This document shows, in pieces, positions 9,862 through 20,178 of a stretch of DNA of 56,545 nt. Numbering within the stretch: the stretch's first letter is position 1; each line of letters starts with the position of its first letter. The translations under genes and the position numbers were made by a program. The notes under the pieces were generated by a model. It was not told the origin of the DNA. It saw only the letters and a list, made by a program, of their open reading frames with translations, and made no database searches. Source of the stretch: Collybiopsis luxurians FD-317 M1 (lineage: Eukaryota > Basidiomycota > Agaricomycetes > Agaricales > Omphalotaceae); NCBI GenBank assembly GCA_000827265.1, contig KN834799.1, forward strand, positions 28,951 to 85,495, written 5' to 3'.

Positions 9862-11896
9862 TCAGGACCAACTTACTGAGCTTGACATTCCAGGATCAGT
9901 GGCATCAGGATTGTACGAGCTAGTAGTGCCCCCACGAGTCTGAGGACTTGAGCCTGAAGTCATCCCCCCCGTTTTGAACTTAATTAAATTGAAATCAAGC
10001 TCGGGTGGGATTGTATCATTAAGGTTGTTTCGGAGTTGTTTTCGGACATGGAGTCTATAATCATAAGTAAGCGGACAATCAGTCGCATACTCGTAGACGG
10101 GCAACTTACAGCTCCAGGAACGATATCGTATATACTTTTCAAAACTATTAATTGTAGCCAGGTGTAAAAGGAAGGGTTTCAACGTACATCTTGAGGTCAG
10201 AAAAACCATCCCCAGATACAGTAGTGTTTGAGGTACCGCAGCGTACTATCAATACAGATTTTAAGTAGTCAAAGACTGCATAAAAGGGTAAAAAAACTAA
10301 CCAGGATGATGTAGATCAACGCTACCATGCTTGAACAAAACTTTAGCCAACCTTTCCGGTTCTGGATTCGATATTGTACCTACCTAGTTAATAACCCTGT
10401 ACTGAAGATGTAATGTATCAGAACTGATATAACACCATCCGTTCTGAATGCCATTGAGTATATGCGTGCGAGTTGTAGACGAGCGTGATAACTACTTGCC
10501 TCTTTATCCCAGTGATGCTTCGATGGAGAAGAATAACCATGATCGCCGTGATCGCTATGTCAACGAGAGCAGATACCCCATAACCTAGGTATACTGCCCA
10601 CTGATCAATATGAGAATTTGGTTCCAGATCCATGACGCCGTTCCGAGGGTGCATACGCACTTTGATTTTGGTAAAGTCGAGAATCAATACAATACGGTTG
10701 CTAGCCTCGCAAATAAATCAGAAGTTTTCCCTTCAGGGCTTCTTCATCATAAACTTACAGCTCAACGATGAACACTGAAGGAACGTCAGTACTCGGCATG
10801 TACCACGCATACATCCATGCAGTAAATGCTCACTCAGGCCCACCCCTTAAGGAATGCCCAATCCACTGCGCTATCAACGTTCATTTCGGTTGAAGTATGT
10901 TTTTGTACGTACCAAAGCCTATCACTGCGATGACAACCACGGTGCACTATAGCACCGCGATTTTTTTTTTTTCCGTTGAGCATTACATAGGGATGTGAAA
11001 TAAAAGTTCTCACCATTACAGGATATATCAGTTTTCGATGAAAAATTATTTGTCTTGTCACTGGCGAGATAGGTGAAAAATGTTTGTCAACATCGGTGAC
11101 AGACGTAGGTGAAGTTGAAACTGACAGGTGTATATACGAATCAGATATAAGCTGCCAGTGATAAGATATTTAACTGTAAAGAACATCAGAAATTTCTGGT
11201 ATATGCTCACCATTGCACTATCCAAAGCAATGTGACCTGAATTGTACCCAATACCTGAAATAAATGGGAATTACATATTCAAATGTTAATCTATTGATGA
11301 TGAAAGCCACCTTGACACTCCTGCGAAATCACATAGTCAATGTCTCAATTCTCTGATTGGTAGGAACAAGGGGTGTACCAAACCGCCTGTGCAATAGCAT
11401 TCGAGTCTCCAAAATTTGATATCAAATAGTAGTGGGCCATATGAATTGAGAATGCAAAATGTGACGCATCCAAAGTGCTACAGTAATGAAGAGAGATCTG
11501 AGTTTCCTAACCCATAAAATGTATATATGGGGAAGAATGCAAGACATACAAAAGCAATGCGACCTGTAAGAATGTTCCCGAAAATTAGTCAACAAAAATG
11601 TTGGTTATTCTGCAAAATCGATATCCAGGAAGATCGAAGACATGCCAGCAGCTTTTGTCGCACAGAGTCATCCTTGTAAGTTTTGAAGTATCGATAGCTT
11701 TCAAGTAACACAACTCCGAATAATCTGTCGTAGATATCAGTTTTACTATTTTCCCTCTCTGCTTCTAAAAAGTCTTTCTCGGCCGCAGTAATTGGAACAG
11801 AAGGACAAGCAAGAAATGCATACAGACGTACACGTTCCCGACAACAAACCCAAAGAATAGCGCACTGAGAGAATCTTGGACAGACAACTCAACCAT
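9862..11896 (-). CDS. DUF6534-type multi-spanning membrane protein
   Basis: Member of an agaricomycete family of plasma-membrane-type proteins of unknown function (DUF6534). Recognised blocks in order: MVELSVQDSLSALFFGFVVG (first helix; exon 11896-11832), VLFGVVLLESYRYFKTYKDD (exon from 11724), LDASHFAFSIHMAHYYLI (about 11480-11400), VVVIAVIGFG (about 10920), YLGYGVSALVDIAITAIMVI with HRSITGIKR (about 10500-10620), TDGVISVLIHYIFSTGLLTS (from 10443), a short MVALIYIIL exon, and VPQTLLYLGMVFLTSRLYTI leading to the cytosolic tail RKQLRNNLNDTIPPEL. The intron after TGIKR (10444-10499) uses a GC donor (GCAAGT). I could not fix every middle exon. The tail reads to a stop at 9862, but a final splice at GTAAGT just upstream is possible. 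It looks intact despite lying among transposon debris. Confidence 0.7.
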
Positions 11897-12176
11897 ATAG
11901 GGGAAAGACTGGGTCGGAAAGCAAGAACAAATGAAGAGAGACAGAAAACGGCTTTAAGTATAGAAACAGGCAGACCCCGCACAAGATTTACGGGACGCCC
12001 AAGCCATAGCATAAATTTGGAACCGCGCTTGCGGTGAGGTAATTGAAATTATTTATTGCAGGTTGCTGATATGGTTATATTTAGTTACACGATATGATCC
12101 CGGCGAGGAACGACAGATGCCATGATGAACACGCTGCTGCATCAAGTTCATCATTATGATATCACTGAGGATAGTC
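11897..12176. other. Short spacer upstream of the DUF6534 gene
   Basis: No gene. It ends with GGATAGTC (12169-12176), the left copy of an 8-bp target-site duplication. Confidence 0.5.
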
Positions 12177-14842
12177 GAGTGTGCGCAAAGTTACTTTTCA
12201 AGTAACTTTTTTAATTTATTCAAGTAACTTGAAAGTTACGTCCAAGTAACTTTTTTTTCCCGCGCTTGACAGCTTAACTTGCCGAGGCTCGGCAAAATGT
12301 AACTCTCATTAAAACTTATTTCCGACACATTAAATATGATTATTTGACTTCGAAAGGCTTGTAATTGAGAATATGCCTGAATACTGACATAGTACTGATA
12401 TTCTACAAGTGCCCTACATCAGCTAAATGCCCATGGTTGTCGAGACCGCCGTTTAATCCTCAGGCTTGAGTTGAATAATCTGCATTCAAATGCACAAGGC
12501 CTAAGGCATAGAGCATATTGTACCCTATGAAGTCTAAGGTCTATCCAAGCACATAATTTGATATATTCAAATTAAAGCACTATTTCAGGGCTATTTACAT
12601 ACAAGGTTGCTGAAAACACATTAGAAGTACAAATAATTGAAACTGCAAATGAACACATGATTCTACATTTAATACAAGTCCATAGGTGACAGTGAGCCTT
12701 CACCCAAGTACCTACAAACCTGAGTGGAAGGGAAAAAAAGAAAACAAGTGTAAAATTACTGCTTAATTGTGGCACTGTTTGCCTTCACCCCTTTCTGCAC
12801 CTTGGCTCTGATTTTTATGTTTGCCCCTAGGCTCCTGACTGTTGGAAATCCCTGCAGCTTCTAGAATCTTCTCAGAGTTATCATTTCCTTGATTTGTCTT
12901 CCTCTTCTTATTCTTGAGATTAGAAATAAACTCCAGATTGTCTCAAGAATCATCTGAATCCTTCTCTAGCTAATGTTTCCTCGGGGCAAGACCAGGGCCA
13001 TGATACTTGGTTGTATGTCTAGGATTCAAGTGCAGAGAATAAGGATGAGATGGAGACTGCCTATATGATCCCACATTAAAAACACCTCCCCATCTTGAGC
13101 TACCTGTGAGTAATATAATACTGCAGTGCATGAGATGTGTTGCAGTATTCCAGGACAGCAAAGGATTGTGCATCCAACTCCTTTCTGATACTGAAGAGCC
13201 TTGGTTTTTGGCCATACTAATCTTTCACAAGAAGAACACTTTAAAACACCTAAACATTTCTGCTTCTCACCAATAGAACCTTTGAAAGCAGCACTACCAA
13301 CAGAAACCCAAACCCATTTGTTCTGCTTGAAGGTTTTTTCATGAGGATCTCCTTTCTGCAATTCCCTGTGCTGATCACCATCTGGCCAGTCAAGAGAATC
13401 ATCATTTGTAGCTGAAAAGTCAGCTGTTAAGATATCAATATTCTAATAGGCTGGAAGGTTTACTTACTTTGGTCACCCTGCATGATTGCATTTGCTGCTG
13501 GGGTCTGAAAATAAAATGGGTGAGAAGAGCTTGGAATTTGGAAGGGCTCATTTATTATCTGAGCTGAAGTGGCATGAATAGCACTGGAAGGATCATTCAG
13601 ACCCATTTGAGAAGGCCTGCTCATAAAGGGATAGTAAGACATAGGACTAAAACTGGTAGTAACACCTAGAGGAACAGTATATGGGACTGCATATTGAGGA
13701 GCATAACCTGGGACTCCTGATGTTTGGGCCCCATAGAGCTGAGTTTGATTAGTATGAAGAAGCTGACCCTGGGTGTGAAGAGAAGCAAATGGGATTGGAT
13801 ACTGATGATGGAAAGCAGGCTGCTGCATTTGGGACTGAGGCCCAGGAGCTGAACCACCTTGGTTTTTACCAAATATGACTTGCCAAATTACCTATCTGAG
13901 AGAACTGGATAGCCAGTGTTGTGCTCCCTGCACTCCTGCACATGAACATGACAAGTTCACCATTTCAGTGAACTTGGATTATTATTATTCCATAGTTATT
14001 TCATGGTTGATGGCATGTCAATCATTACTTACCAATATGGATATTTCCTTACTTATTTTAGATACTCATCCGGCTACACACTCAACTTGCAATTGATTTT
14101 TATTTGGACACTCAGCTCCTGAGTGTTTGAATACTTATTCCAGTACTCTGTATTTAACTGAGGATTTTTACATTAGAAAATAATACCTTTTACTTCCCCC
14201 ATTTTCTCTCTCTCTAACCTCGGAATGCCTCATTGCACTCTCACTAACTCTGGTTCTATCCCTCTGAACTGTGAGTAAGTTCAATACCAGACCATGGTAA
14301 CTGAAGTGGGATTCCAGCAGGGACAGTATATCCAATGCTACTTGGCATATGAGAGTACAGATTGGCCATCAACTGAGTACTATCCACTGGAACTGCAATA
14401 TTCTGGGGGTTATTGTTCTGTTTCCACCAATGAAAAAAGCTAAGGAGCCAATTTAGCATCTTTGAATGCAAGAGGGAGAAAAGACAGACCATAAGATCAT
14501 TGCATTTATATTCTATTTAGCTTTCAGATGCCTGCCACAATATGGCATTAGAATTCAAGCTCCGAAACATTTTCAGATGATGGAAGCGATATATATGATG
14601 TAGTACCACTTTTTGACCGCTTTTCCTAATATTGTTCACACGGGAATGATGAACAATGAGCTCGAAGATACTTAGATTGATTATTTAGCCTTAATGTCTC
14701 TCAAAGTAAGCACAAGTAAAAAAGTAAATAAAGTAACTTAAGTTACTTGCAAGTAACTTTGTCGCGACAAAGTAACTTAAAGTTACTTTTGTATGGCGAA
14801 GTTAGCGGAGTTTGAAATCTTCAAGTTACTTTGTCAACACCC
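12177..14842. mobile_element. 2.67-kb TIR DNA transposon with 8-bp target duplication
   Basis: GGATAGTC stands at 12169-12176 and again at 14843-14850, exactly outside imperfect terminal inverted repeats: GAGTGTGCGCAAAGTTACTT at the left and, inverted, GGGTGTTGACAAAGTAACTT at the right (15 of 20 match). Subterminal regions (12180-12260 and 14710-14835) are packed with AAGTTACTT/AAGTAACTT units in both orientations, a likely transposase-binding array. An 8-bp duplication suits hAT or Zisupton/KDZ-type elements better than Mutator (9 bp). The interior encodes a zinc-finger gene relic on the minus strand but no recognisable transposase, so it is probably non-autonomous. Confidence 0.75.
12763..14492 (-). 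pseudogene. Transposon-borne zinc-finger (WRKY-GCM1-like) gene, degenerate
   Basis: Reading on the minus strand: a Pro/Gln/Ser/Tyr-rich low-complexity part (14492-14256 and 13860-13460, e.g. MQQPAFHHQYPIPFASL), a splice at about 13460, then DDSLDWPDGDQHRELQKGDP and a Cys/His domain with CLGVLKCSSCERLVWP, GVGCT, LQHISCTAVL and MWDHIG (13390-13050). A charged tail ends at TAA 12763-12765. The Cys-x2-Cys plus late Cys and DH...SHP arrangement resembles the WRKY-GCM1 zinc fingers of basidiomycete transposon proteins. One frameshift lies after MWDHIG (about 13070) and one in-frame stop sits near 12945. It would bind DNA if intact. The family name is inference from the pattern. Confidence 0.5.
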
Positions 14843-14850
14843 GGATAGTC

Positions 14851-15094
14851 TGGCCCCTTGACTCGGAAAGACAGTGGTGCCTCCAAGAATTGACATCTTG
14901 AGGTTTTTCTTTGCAACTTGCCAAGTAGGGAGCAAACAAAGTGACAATGTTGGCTGGGAGATTGAGGCTTGTAGTGTGCCTGGGGACATGGTACTGGAGT
15001 CTTGAAGGGAATATTTATAGGTAATTTTTAGTCAGGTATACTAATGAACTCTCGTTTCGATGATGAATGATGATGATTGGGGTATAGGTATAAC
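14851..15094. other. Spacer between two transposable elements
   Basis: About 240 bp with no gene or motif recognised, between the right target duplication of the 2.67-kb element and the next inverted-repeat element. Confidence 0.4.
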
Positions 15095-16589
15095 TAGACA
15101 CACTCACACTCAGCCGGCTCACGCTCATACCCAGTCGGGATAATCGGGAAGTAGTATATACTAGCTGTTTATTGTATATCAAATACCACTTCTTCTCGTA
15201 CCACCATCTCCCGTTGCACCCATGGTTGGGCAACAGAATGATGAGCAGCTTCAGAATCTCATCGGATGCGTTCCAGCAGATCTTCTACATAAATTTCGTG
15301 ATGAAGTATGTGCTCCCATCATCATCACACTTCCATCAGACGCGCACCATTACTGTTTAGATTACTCATGCGTCTATTCTACAGTGTTACAATGCCGAGT
15401 ATATTGAGAGGAACCCTGCGAAGTTTCTCAGCTTTACCTGGATTGATTTCGACGCGTTATGTGACTATTTGTGACACGAAGGCCGTGAAGATCTTAAATG
15501 TGTGTAAATATTTGTATTATGGACTAAGTCGTACTATAAATGCGTTTATGCTAGCATCGGAACCCCATATCAAGCAAGAAGATGCCGAAATTGACAACTC
15601 AGCAATGTTCCTTGCCTCGGCTGTTGTGCGAACACACGTAGAGAAGGATCAGAGTGGAAATGAATCTATCTATATCTACGACTCTGATGAAGCATCTGAA
15701 AGAGAAGATGGTATTTTTTTACTCAGATATTGCTGCTTCTTACTCCGCTGAATCTTTGTTCCCTAGATATTCAGAATGGTGATGGGTCTGACAGTGATGG
15801 GTCTGATGGTGTTGAGGGCATGAATCAAATCTAGTTCCTCTGGCCGGGCTGCTCCTATACATCAATCAAAAGCTCAAGCACAATCTCATACTGGTCCTTA
15901 TCCCACAAATAGTAAGTTTTCTGAGCTCTGAGCCTCTGACTACTGCAGCTACTGATGTTGTTTCTAGTCACAGTGCAAACTCAGTTGCTGTCGTCACAGC
16001 CACTGCAAACACTCATGCATGATTTGCTCTCTGTTGTGCGTAAGTTTTCATTTTTGCATTCGAGAATAATCTTATATATGAGACAAAGCTCTAGACTACA
16101 TGCAGCTTGGACCGGCAAGTCTAGTTCCACAAGTTTATGCAAACATGCAACAGCTGCCGACATATAGCTCAAGCTCAAGCTATGTTCAGGATATGGACTA
16201 CTCTCTCTTCCGTATGTTTAGTTTCCCCATATTCGCCATACGCTGTATTAATTTCTATTCTGTAGCCCAAACTAATGCAACGGAATTCTTGAATCAATCA
16301 GCCCCATCTTTGAATGTAAATCCTGCCAATTTCGACTGGAACTCCTTCTTGGATAGTCTCACTCAAAACTAATAATGTTTTTATTTAAGTCAGTATGCTA
16401 TCTAATTGATCTTGTATATACTCTATATAATTGACTGAAAGCCCCTTCGAAGTTTCAAAACTAAGGACAGGTGAGCATGGACCCAAGTCTGAGCTTGAGC
16501 GGCACGAGTCTGAGCATGACCAGTGAGAGTGTGAGTGTGAGCTGCTCGAGTATGAGTGTGAGGCTGAGGTACAAGTGTGGGTGTGTCTG
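15095..16589. mobile_element. Putative 1.5-kb inverted-repeat element
   Basis: The left end TAGACACACTCACACTCAGC, then GGCTCACGCTCATAC, matches the inverted right end (CAGACACACCCACACTTG, then CAGCCTCACACTCATAC; plus strand 16540-16589). Further GAGTGTGAGC-type units sit inside the right end. The element encloses one degenerate gene (15222-16371). I found no clear target-site duplication, so the exact borders are approximate. Confidence 0.45.
15222..16371 (+). pseudogene. Transposon-associated acidic/Ser-Gln-rich protein, degenerate
   Basis: Exon 1 (15222-15305) encodes MVGQQNDEQLQNLIGCVPAD and on to FRDE. After a GT-AG intron, the next exon (about 15384) reads CYNAEYIERNPAKFL then SFTWIDFDALCDYL. 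An in-frame TGA interrupts what looks like LCDYL-HEGREDL. Downstream exons give EPHIKQEDAEID, ESIYIYDSDEASEREDG and a Gln/Ser-rich tail ending NWNSFLDSLTQN-like at 16371. The layout (short N-terminal helical domain, IKQED motif, DSDE acidic patch, low-complexity tail) is one I associate with repeat-borne hypothetical proteins in mushroom genomes; function unknown. At least two stop codons break it. Confidence 0.4.
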
Positions 16590-17519
16590 ATTGTAAGTAC
16601 ACTCTGATGATTGTGTTACCTTACCAAAACTTTTTTGTCTTGTTTTCTGTTTTTCTACCTTTTGATAATTGTGACCATCTGTCCAATTGTTCAACCATTT
16701 GATTGCAGGTACTTTCAACAACTTGAAGTACTTAGGTAGCAGTAGGAATCCATTTTAGTTAGGGTAGACTTGATGCCCTGCCATTGGTAGTGGGCCAACA
16801 CTGCCGCGTAGCAGTTACTTGTGCCCTGCGCAGCATTTGGCATCTAAACGGCAGACATATATGCCCTCAACATGACTTGAAGAAAAACATGATTTTCCCT
16901 GATGACAAATTGACAGCTTGACAGACCTTTCCATACACATTTAGAACTTTGTAGTCATTTTGGATAAATTAATAGGTCAAAGAAAATTTGAAGAGAATAT
17001 TCTGTCACTAAAAATGACTTTGACTGGAAAAATCAGAATTAGGAAATGGGATATCCTTCTGCATTGAGATATGGTGGGCACTTAACTTTCCAAATATGGA
17101 TGTTCCCAAAAAGAGATTGTTCATTTATGGTCAGTGGCTGTGAAGGGCATAGTGTCTGCCATTTCAATGCCGAACACCCCTTGCGCAGTGATGTCAGTGA
17201 GACTGCTACTGACTACTGATGACACTGTACAAGCTTCCCCTTTCATAGTAGGAAAAGTACACTGTTTCCTTCTATTGTGCCACAAACCCATGAGGCATGA
17301 AAACAGCTGTCCACAGTTTTGCACCCTACTATATTTTGATACAAGGACTTGAGCTGAAAAAAAAACAACAAAGCATCATAAAAATCAAAAAACCACAGCA
17401 CCTAGGATTCCCACATGGTCCCCCACTGTGGTACTAACTAGGCGGCACTCTGGTTAACTGTGCAGATCAGACAGGATGCAGTTCTTTCAGAGTCCTATGG
17501 CCATGGATAACAATTAACA
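16590..17519. other. Repeat-derived DNA with a possible transposase scrap
   Basis: 16610-16775 resembles the INO1 3' flank. 16783-16840 carries a copy of the GTGGGCCAACACT dispersed repeat. A minus-strand frame at 17324-17121 (TVSSVVSSSLTDITAQGVFG) might be a decayed KDZ-like transposase piece, but the similarity is too weak to name it. Nothing else recognised. Confidence 0.35.
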
Positions 17520-18070
17520 TGTTAATCTGGTTTTATGCCCTCCTGTATGGTATGTACAAAATGTAGTACCAGCTCGAGTATACATTACATTGAGTAGTAC
17601 TCCTCCATACTATACCCACTTGAGTATACATAAGCAGTACACTCTACCAACCCACTGAGTAACTGAAGACCAACTTTGTATACACTCTACTGACCCACTG
17701 AGTATACAATAACATCACTGAACACCTGAACACCATACCAGCTCGAGTAGACAACAGTATACTAGATCCACCAACCCCCTGAGTGTATACACGACTATAC
17801 AACTCGAGCATATGTTATTAGTACATTCTATCAGCTCATTGAGCACAGTTAAGGGCAGGCTTGCTTTCCTTCAACCACTCAAGTATGTATACACCCTACC
17901 CACTTGGTATACAATAGTATATATATCACTGTATACCAACTTTGTATACACTCTACCAACCCACTGAATATAGATTACTGTATACACCATACCAGCTCAT
18001 TGAGTGCAGTTAAGGGCAGGCTTACTTTCCTTCTGTACACTCAAGTATGTGTATACACTCTACCCACCCA
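17520..18070. repeat. Degenerate minisatellite rich in GAGTATACA / TACACTCTACC units
   Basis: Motifs such as CAGCTCGAGTATACA, TACACTCTACC.ACCCACTGAG and TATACA recur irregularly through 0.5 kb. Superimposed is a longer duplication of about 70 bp: CATTGAGCACAGTTAAGGGC at about 17833 and CATTGAGTGCAGTTAAGGGC at about 17999, a spacing of about 166 bp. It is non-coding and sits just upstream of the Helitron helicase relic. Confidence 0.6.
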
Positions 18071-18379
18071 GCATATAACATCTGATGACTCAAATGCCAC
18101 CACCCCAACTTAGTCTAGACTTGAAATGGTTTGTAATTTATTATCATGATAGCTTTAATACATTACTTTGTGTCATCAATATTACACCATTAACATAAAA
18201 TTGCCTGTAAAGGATCAGACACAGAATTCACCATCTCAAAAACTCGGCATTTCATTACATCCCATCCACTCATAATACTAAACCATTCAGTTGAATGGAT
18301 GGGTTTCTATCTGAGTTCATTGTGTGCTTTGAGGTTGTGAACATGCATACTTGAAGTGTAAAAAGAAAATAAGTGGTTA
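18071..18379. other. AT-rich spacer before the helicase relic
   Basis: No gene seen. It holds AACTCGGCATTTCATT at about 18239, which recurs at about 19983, so both may belong to one dispersed repeat. Confidence 0.35.
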
Positions 18380-18384
18380 AGTAG

Positions 18385-19198
18385 TGGCACTGCTGAGGAC
18401 AGAGAATATGCAAAGTGGCTGTTGGAAATTGGTCAAGGCTCTGTGAATGGCCCTGAAAAGACAATTCAACTTGATCCATCTATGAAATGTGGTGACACAG
18501 TCCAGTCTTTGATTGGAGCAATTTATCCAAATCTTAACTTGATCCCAAGGGTTACAATGATGAATGGTTCATGGAGTGCACCATTCTTTGTGCAAAGAAT
18601 GATGCTGTAGATGCACTAAATCTATTGTGTCTAAATACTATGCAAGGTGAAGTCTGCATATATAACAGTGCAGATAATGCTACACCAGATGGAGCAGCCC
18701 AAGATGAAGAATTTCAGTATCCTGTAGAATATTTAAACAGCATCAATAGATCAGGTTTATCTGTATCAAAGTTACAGCTAAAGATTGGCTCTCCAATCAT
18801 GATTCTGCAAAACTTGGAAATATTAATTTGCAATGGAATGCAAGCCATTGTAACACATTGCACATCCAGGGTTCTAGAGGCAAAGATATTAACTAGAGAG
18901 AATGCTGGAAAGACTACATTCATTCCATGCATTACCCTGCAGTCTTCTAACCTTGATCTACCTTTCATATTTGAAAGGCAACAGTTTCCTGTCCGGTTAG
19001 CATTTGCAATGTCTATTAATAAGTCTCAAGGCCAGTCAGTGAAAAAAGTGGGTTTAAATCTTCAAACTCCAGTATTTACACATGGTCAGCTCTACGTGGC
19101 CCTGTCCTGAAGTACAACAAAGTCAGGAGTAAGAATATTATTCCCTGAAGGTATGAATCACATTTTCTCTTATCATTGGCTATTGACTAAAAATGTCT
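18385..19198 (+). pseudogene. Helitron Pif1-like helicase, C-terminal fragment
   Basis: Helitrons transpose by rolling-circle replication with a Rep/helicase protein; this is the end of the helicase part. Family landmarks: DREYAKWLLEIGQG, FMECTILCAKNDAVDALN, EFQYPVEYLNSINRSGLS, KLQLKIGSPIMILQNL, RQQFPVRLAFAMSINKSQGQ (the conserved C-terminal helicase motif with Lys-Ser/Ala-Gln-Gly-Gln) and FTHGQLYVALS. The Walker A/B half and the Rep domain are absent. A frameshift is needed near 18555, and the usual SR after YVAL is replaced by a TGA stop at 19108-19110, after which GVRILFPEGMNHIFSYHW still reads on to 19198. It is clearly a dead fragment. Confidence 0.85.
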
Positions 19199-19329
19199 GA
19201 ATAGATGATGATAGATGTTCCACGGTCAATATTGTGTATCCTGAAGTACTTCTCCATTCTCAATAGATAGTTTAATATACATGTGTAGTTCTATGCAAGC
19301 TGCATGTCTAGAAATGTAAGTCTTTGAGA

Positions 19330-19580
19330 CTAGGAGTAAGGAGTGAGCCAAAGGCTCACTCCAATTGTACCCAGCAATTGATTTTTGAAAATCGGGAGTG
19401 AGCAGTACGGTACACTCAACCATTTGATTATTGGATTTTTACCCATTTTCATTTTAAAGTAAGGAGGCGCGAAGCGCTGACTTAAGGGGGGATTTGGGGC
19501 ACAGCCCCCTACAACTTGCTGTTGACCAGTGGCGCAGTTACCGGTGAGCGTAGCGAACTCCCGTGATGGAGTCACGGGTC
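19330..19580. repeat. Run of short GC hairpins downstream of the helicase relic
   Basis: Perfect stem-loops follow each other: 19340-19362 (10-bp stem GGAGTGAGCC, loop AAA), 19496-19508 (GGGGC, loop ACA) and 19560-19578 (7-bp stem CCCGTGA). GGCGCGAAGCGC near 19467 is a further partial palindrome. Helitron 3' ends carry a terminal hairpin, so this may be a compound Helitron end, but I could not place a CTRR terminus. Confidence 0.5.
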
Positions 19581-20178
19581 ATAAAGCTTGTTCAATATAG
19601 TATTATCTCCACTAGATGGGCCCTGAGCGAGATGATGTAACTTCACTAATCACTTGTCTCTCGCCATGTACACTGGAAATGCTCTCACGATATTCACTGT
19701 GGTTAATGCCTATGTCGACCTTAAACAGTTCCAGTCTATTTCTCCTCTTCACAAATTAAGCTGTGTTGCATACAACACTTAATGTAAACACTATTCCTCC
19801 TTTGCTTCTTCAGCACTACTTTCTGTGATAGCTTGGTTCCAGTCTGGTCTGCCTGTATACATGATCATATTCCTACAGTCTCAGTCCTTCCCTGTACCAC
19901 GATTCTAAATTCTCGGCAGAGTAGCTGATTCTCCGCCAGCGTATCTAAATCCTTGCGTCGAAAGAAATTTTGAGCCTGTATAACTCGGCATTTCATTTTA
20001 TTCAAGACAATGGCAAACGATTGGTATCCAGCTTTGTTCGGGGCAGCACGACAATTTAAGCATCAGTAATTAGCTTTATAATAATAGTTAGATAAAGGAG
20101 ACCATGAGTTCACACAAAGTCATTCGATGTAAGCAAAACATTACATGATCATGATATCAGTAGCAAATGAAAGTGCAT
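19581..20178. other. Intergenic DNA, nothing recognised
   Basis: About 600 bp with no ORF, motif or repeat apart from the AACTCGGCATTTCATT block near 19983. Confidence 0.4.

Noticed and set aside
17121..17324. Minus-strand frame as a KDZ transposase fragment
   Set aside because: Only a loose resemblance around GVFGIE; the conserved Cys/His and downstream blocks are missing. An HMM search would be needed.
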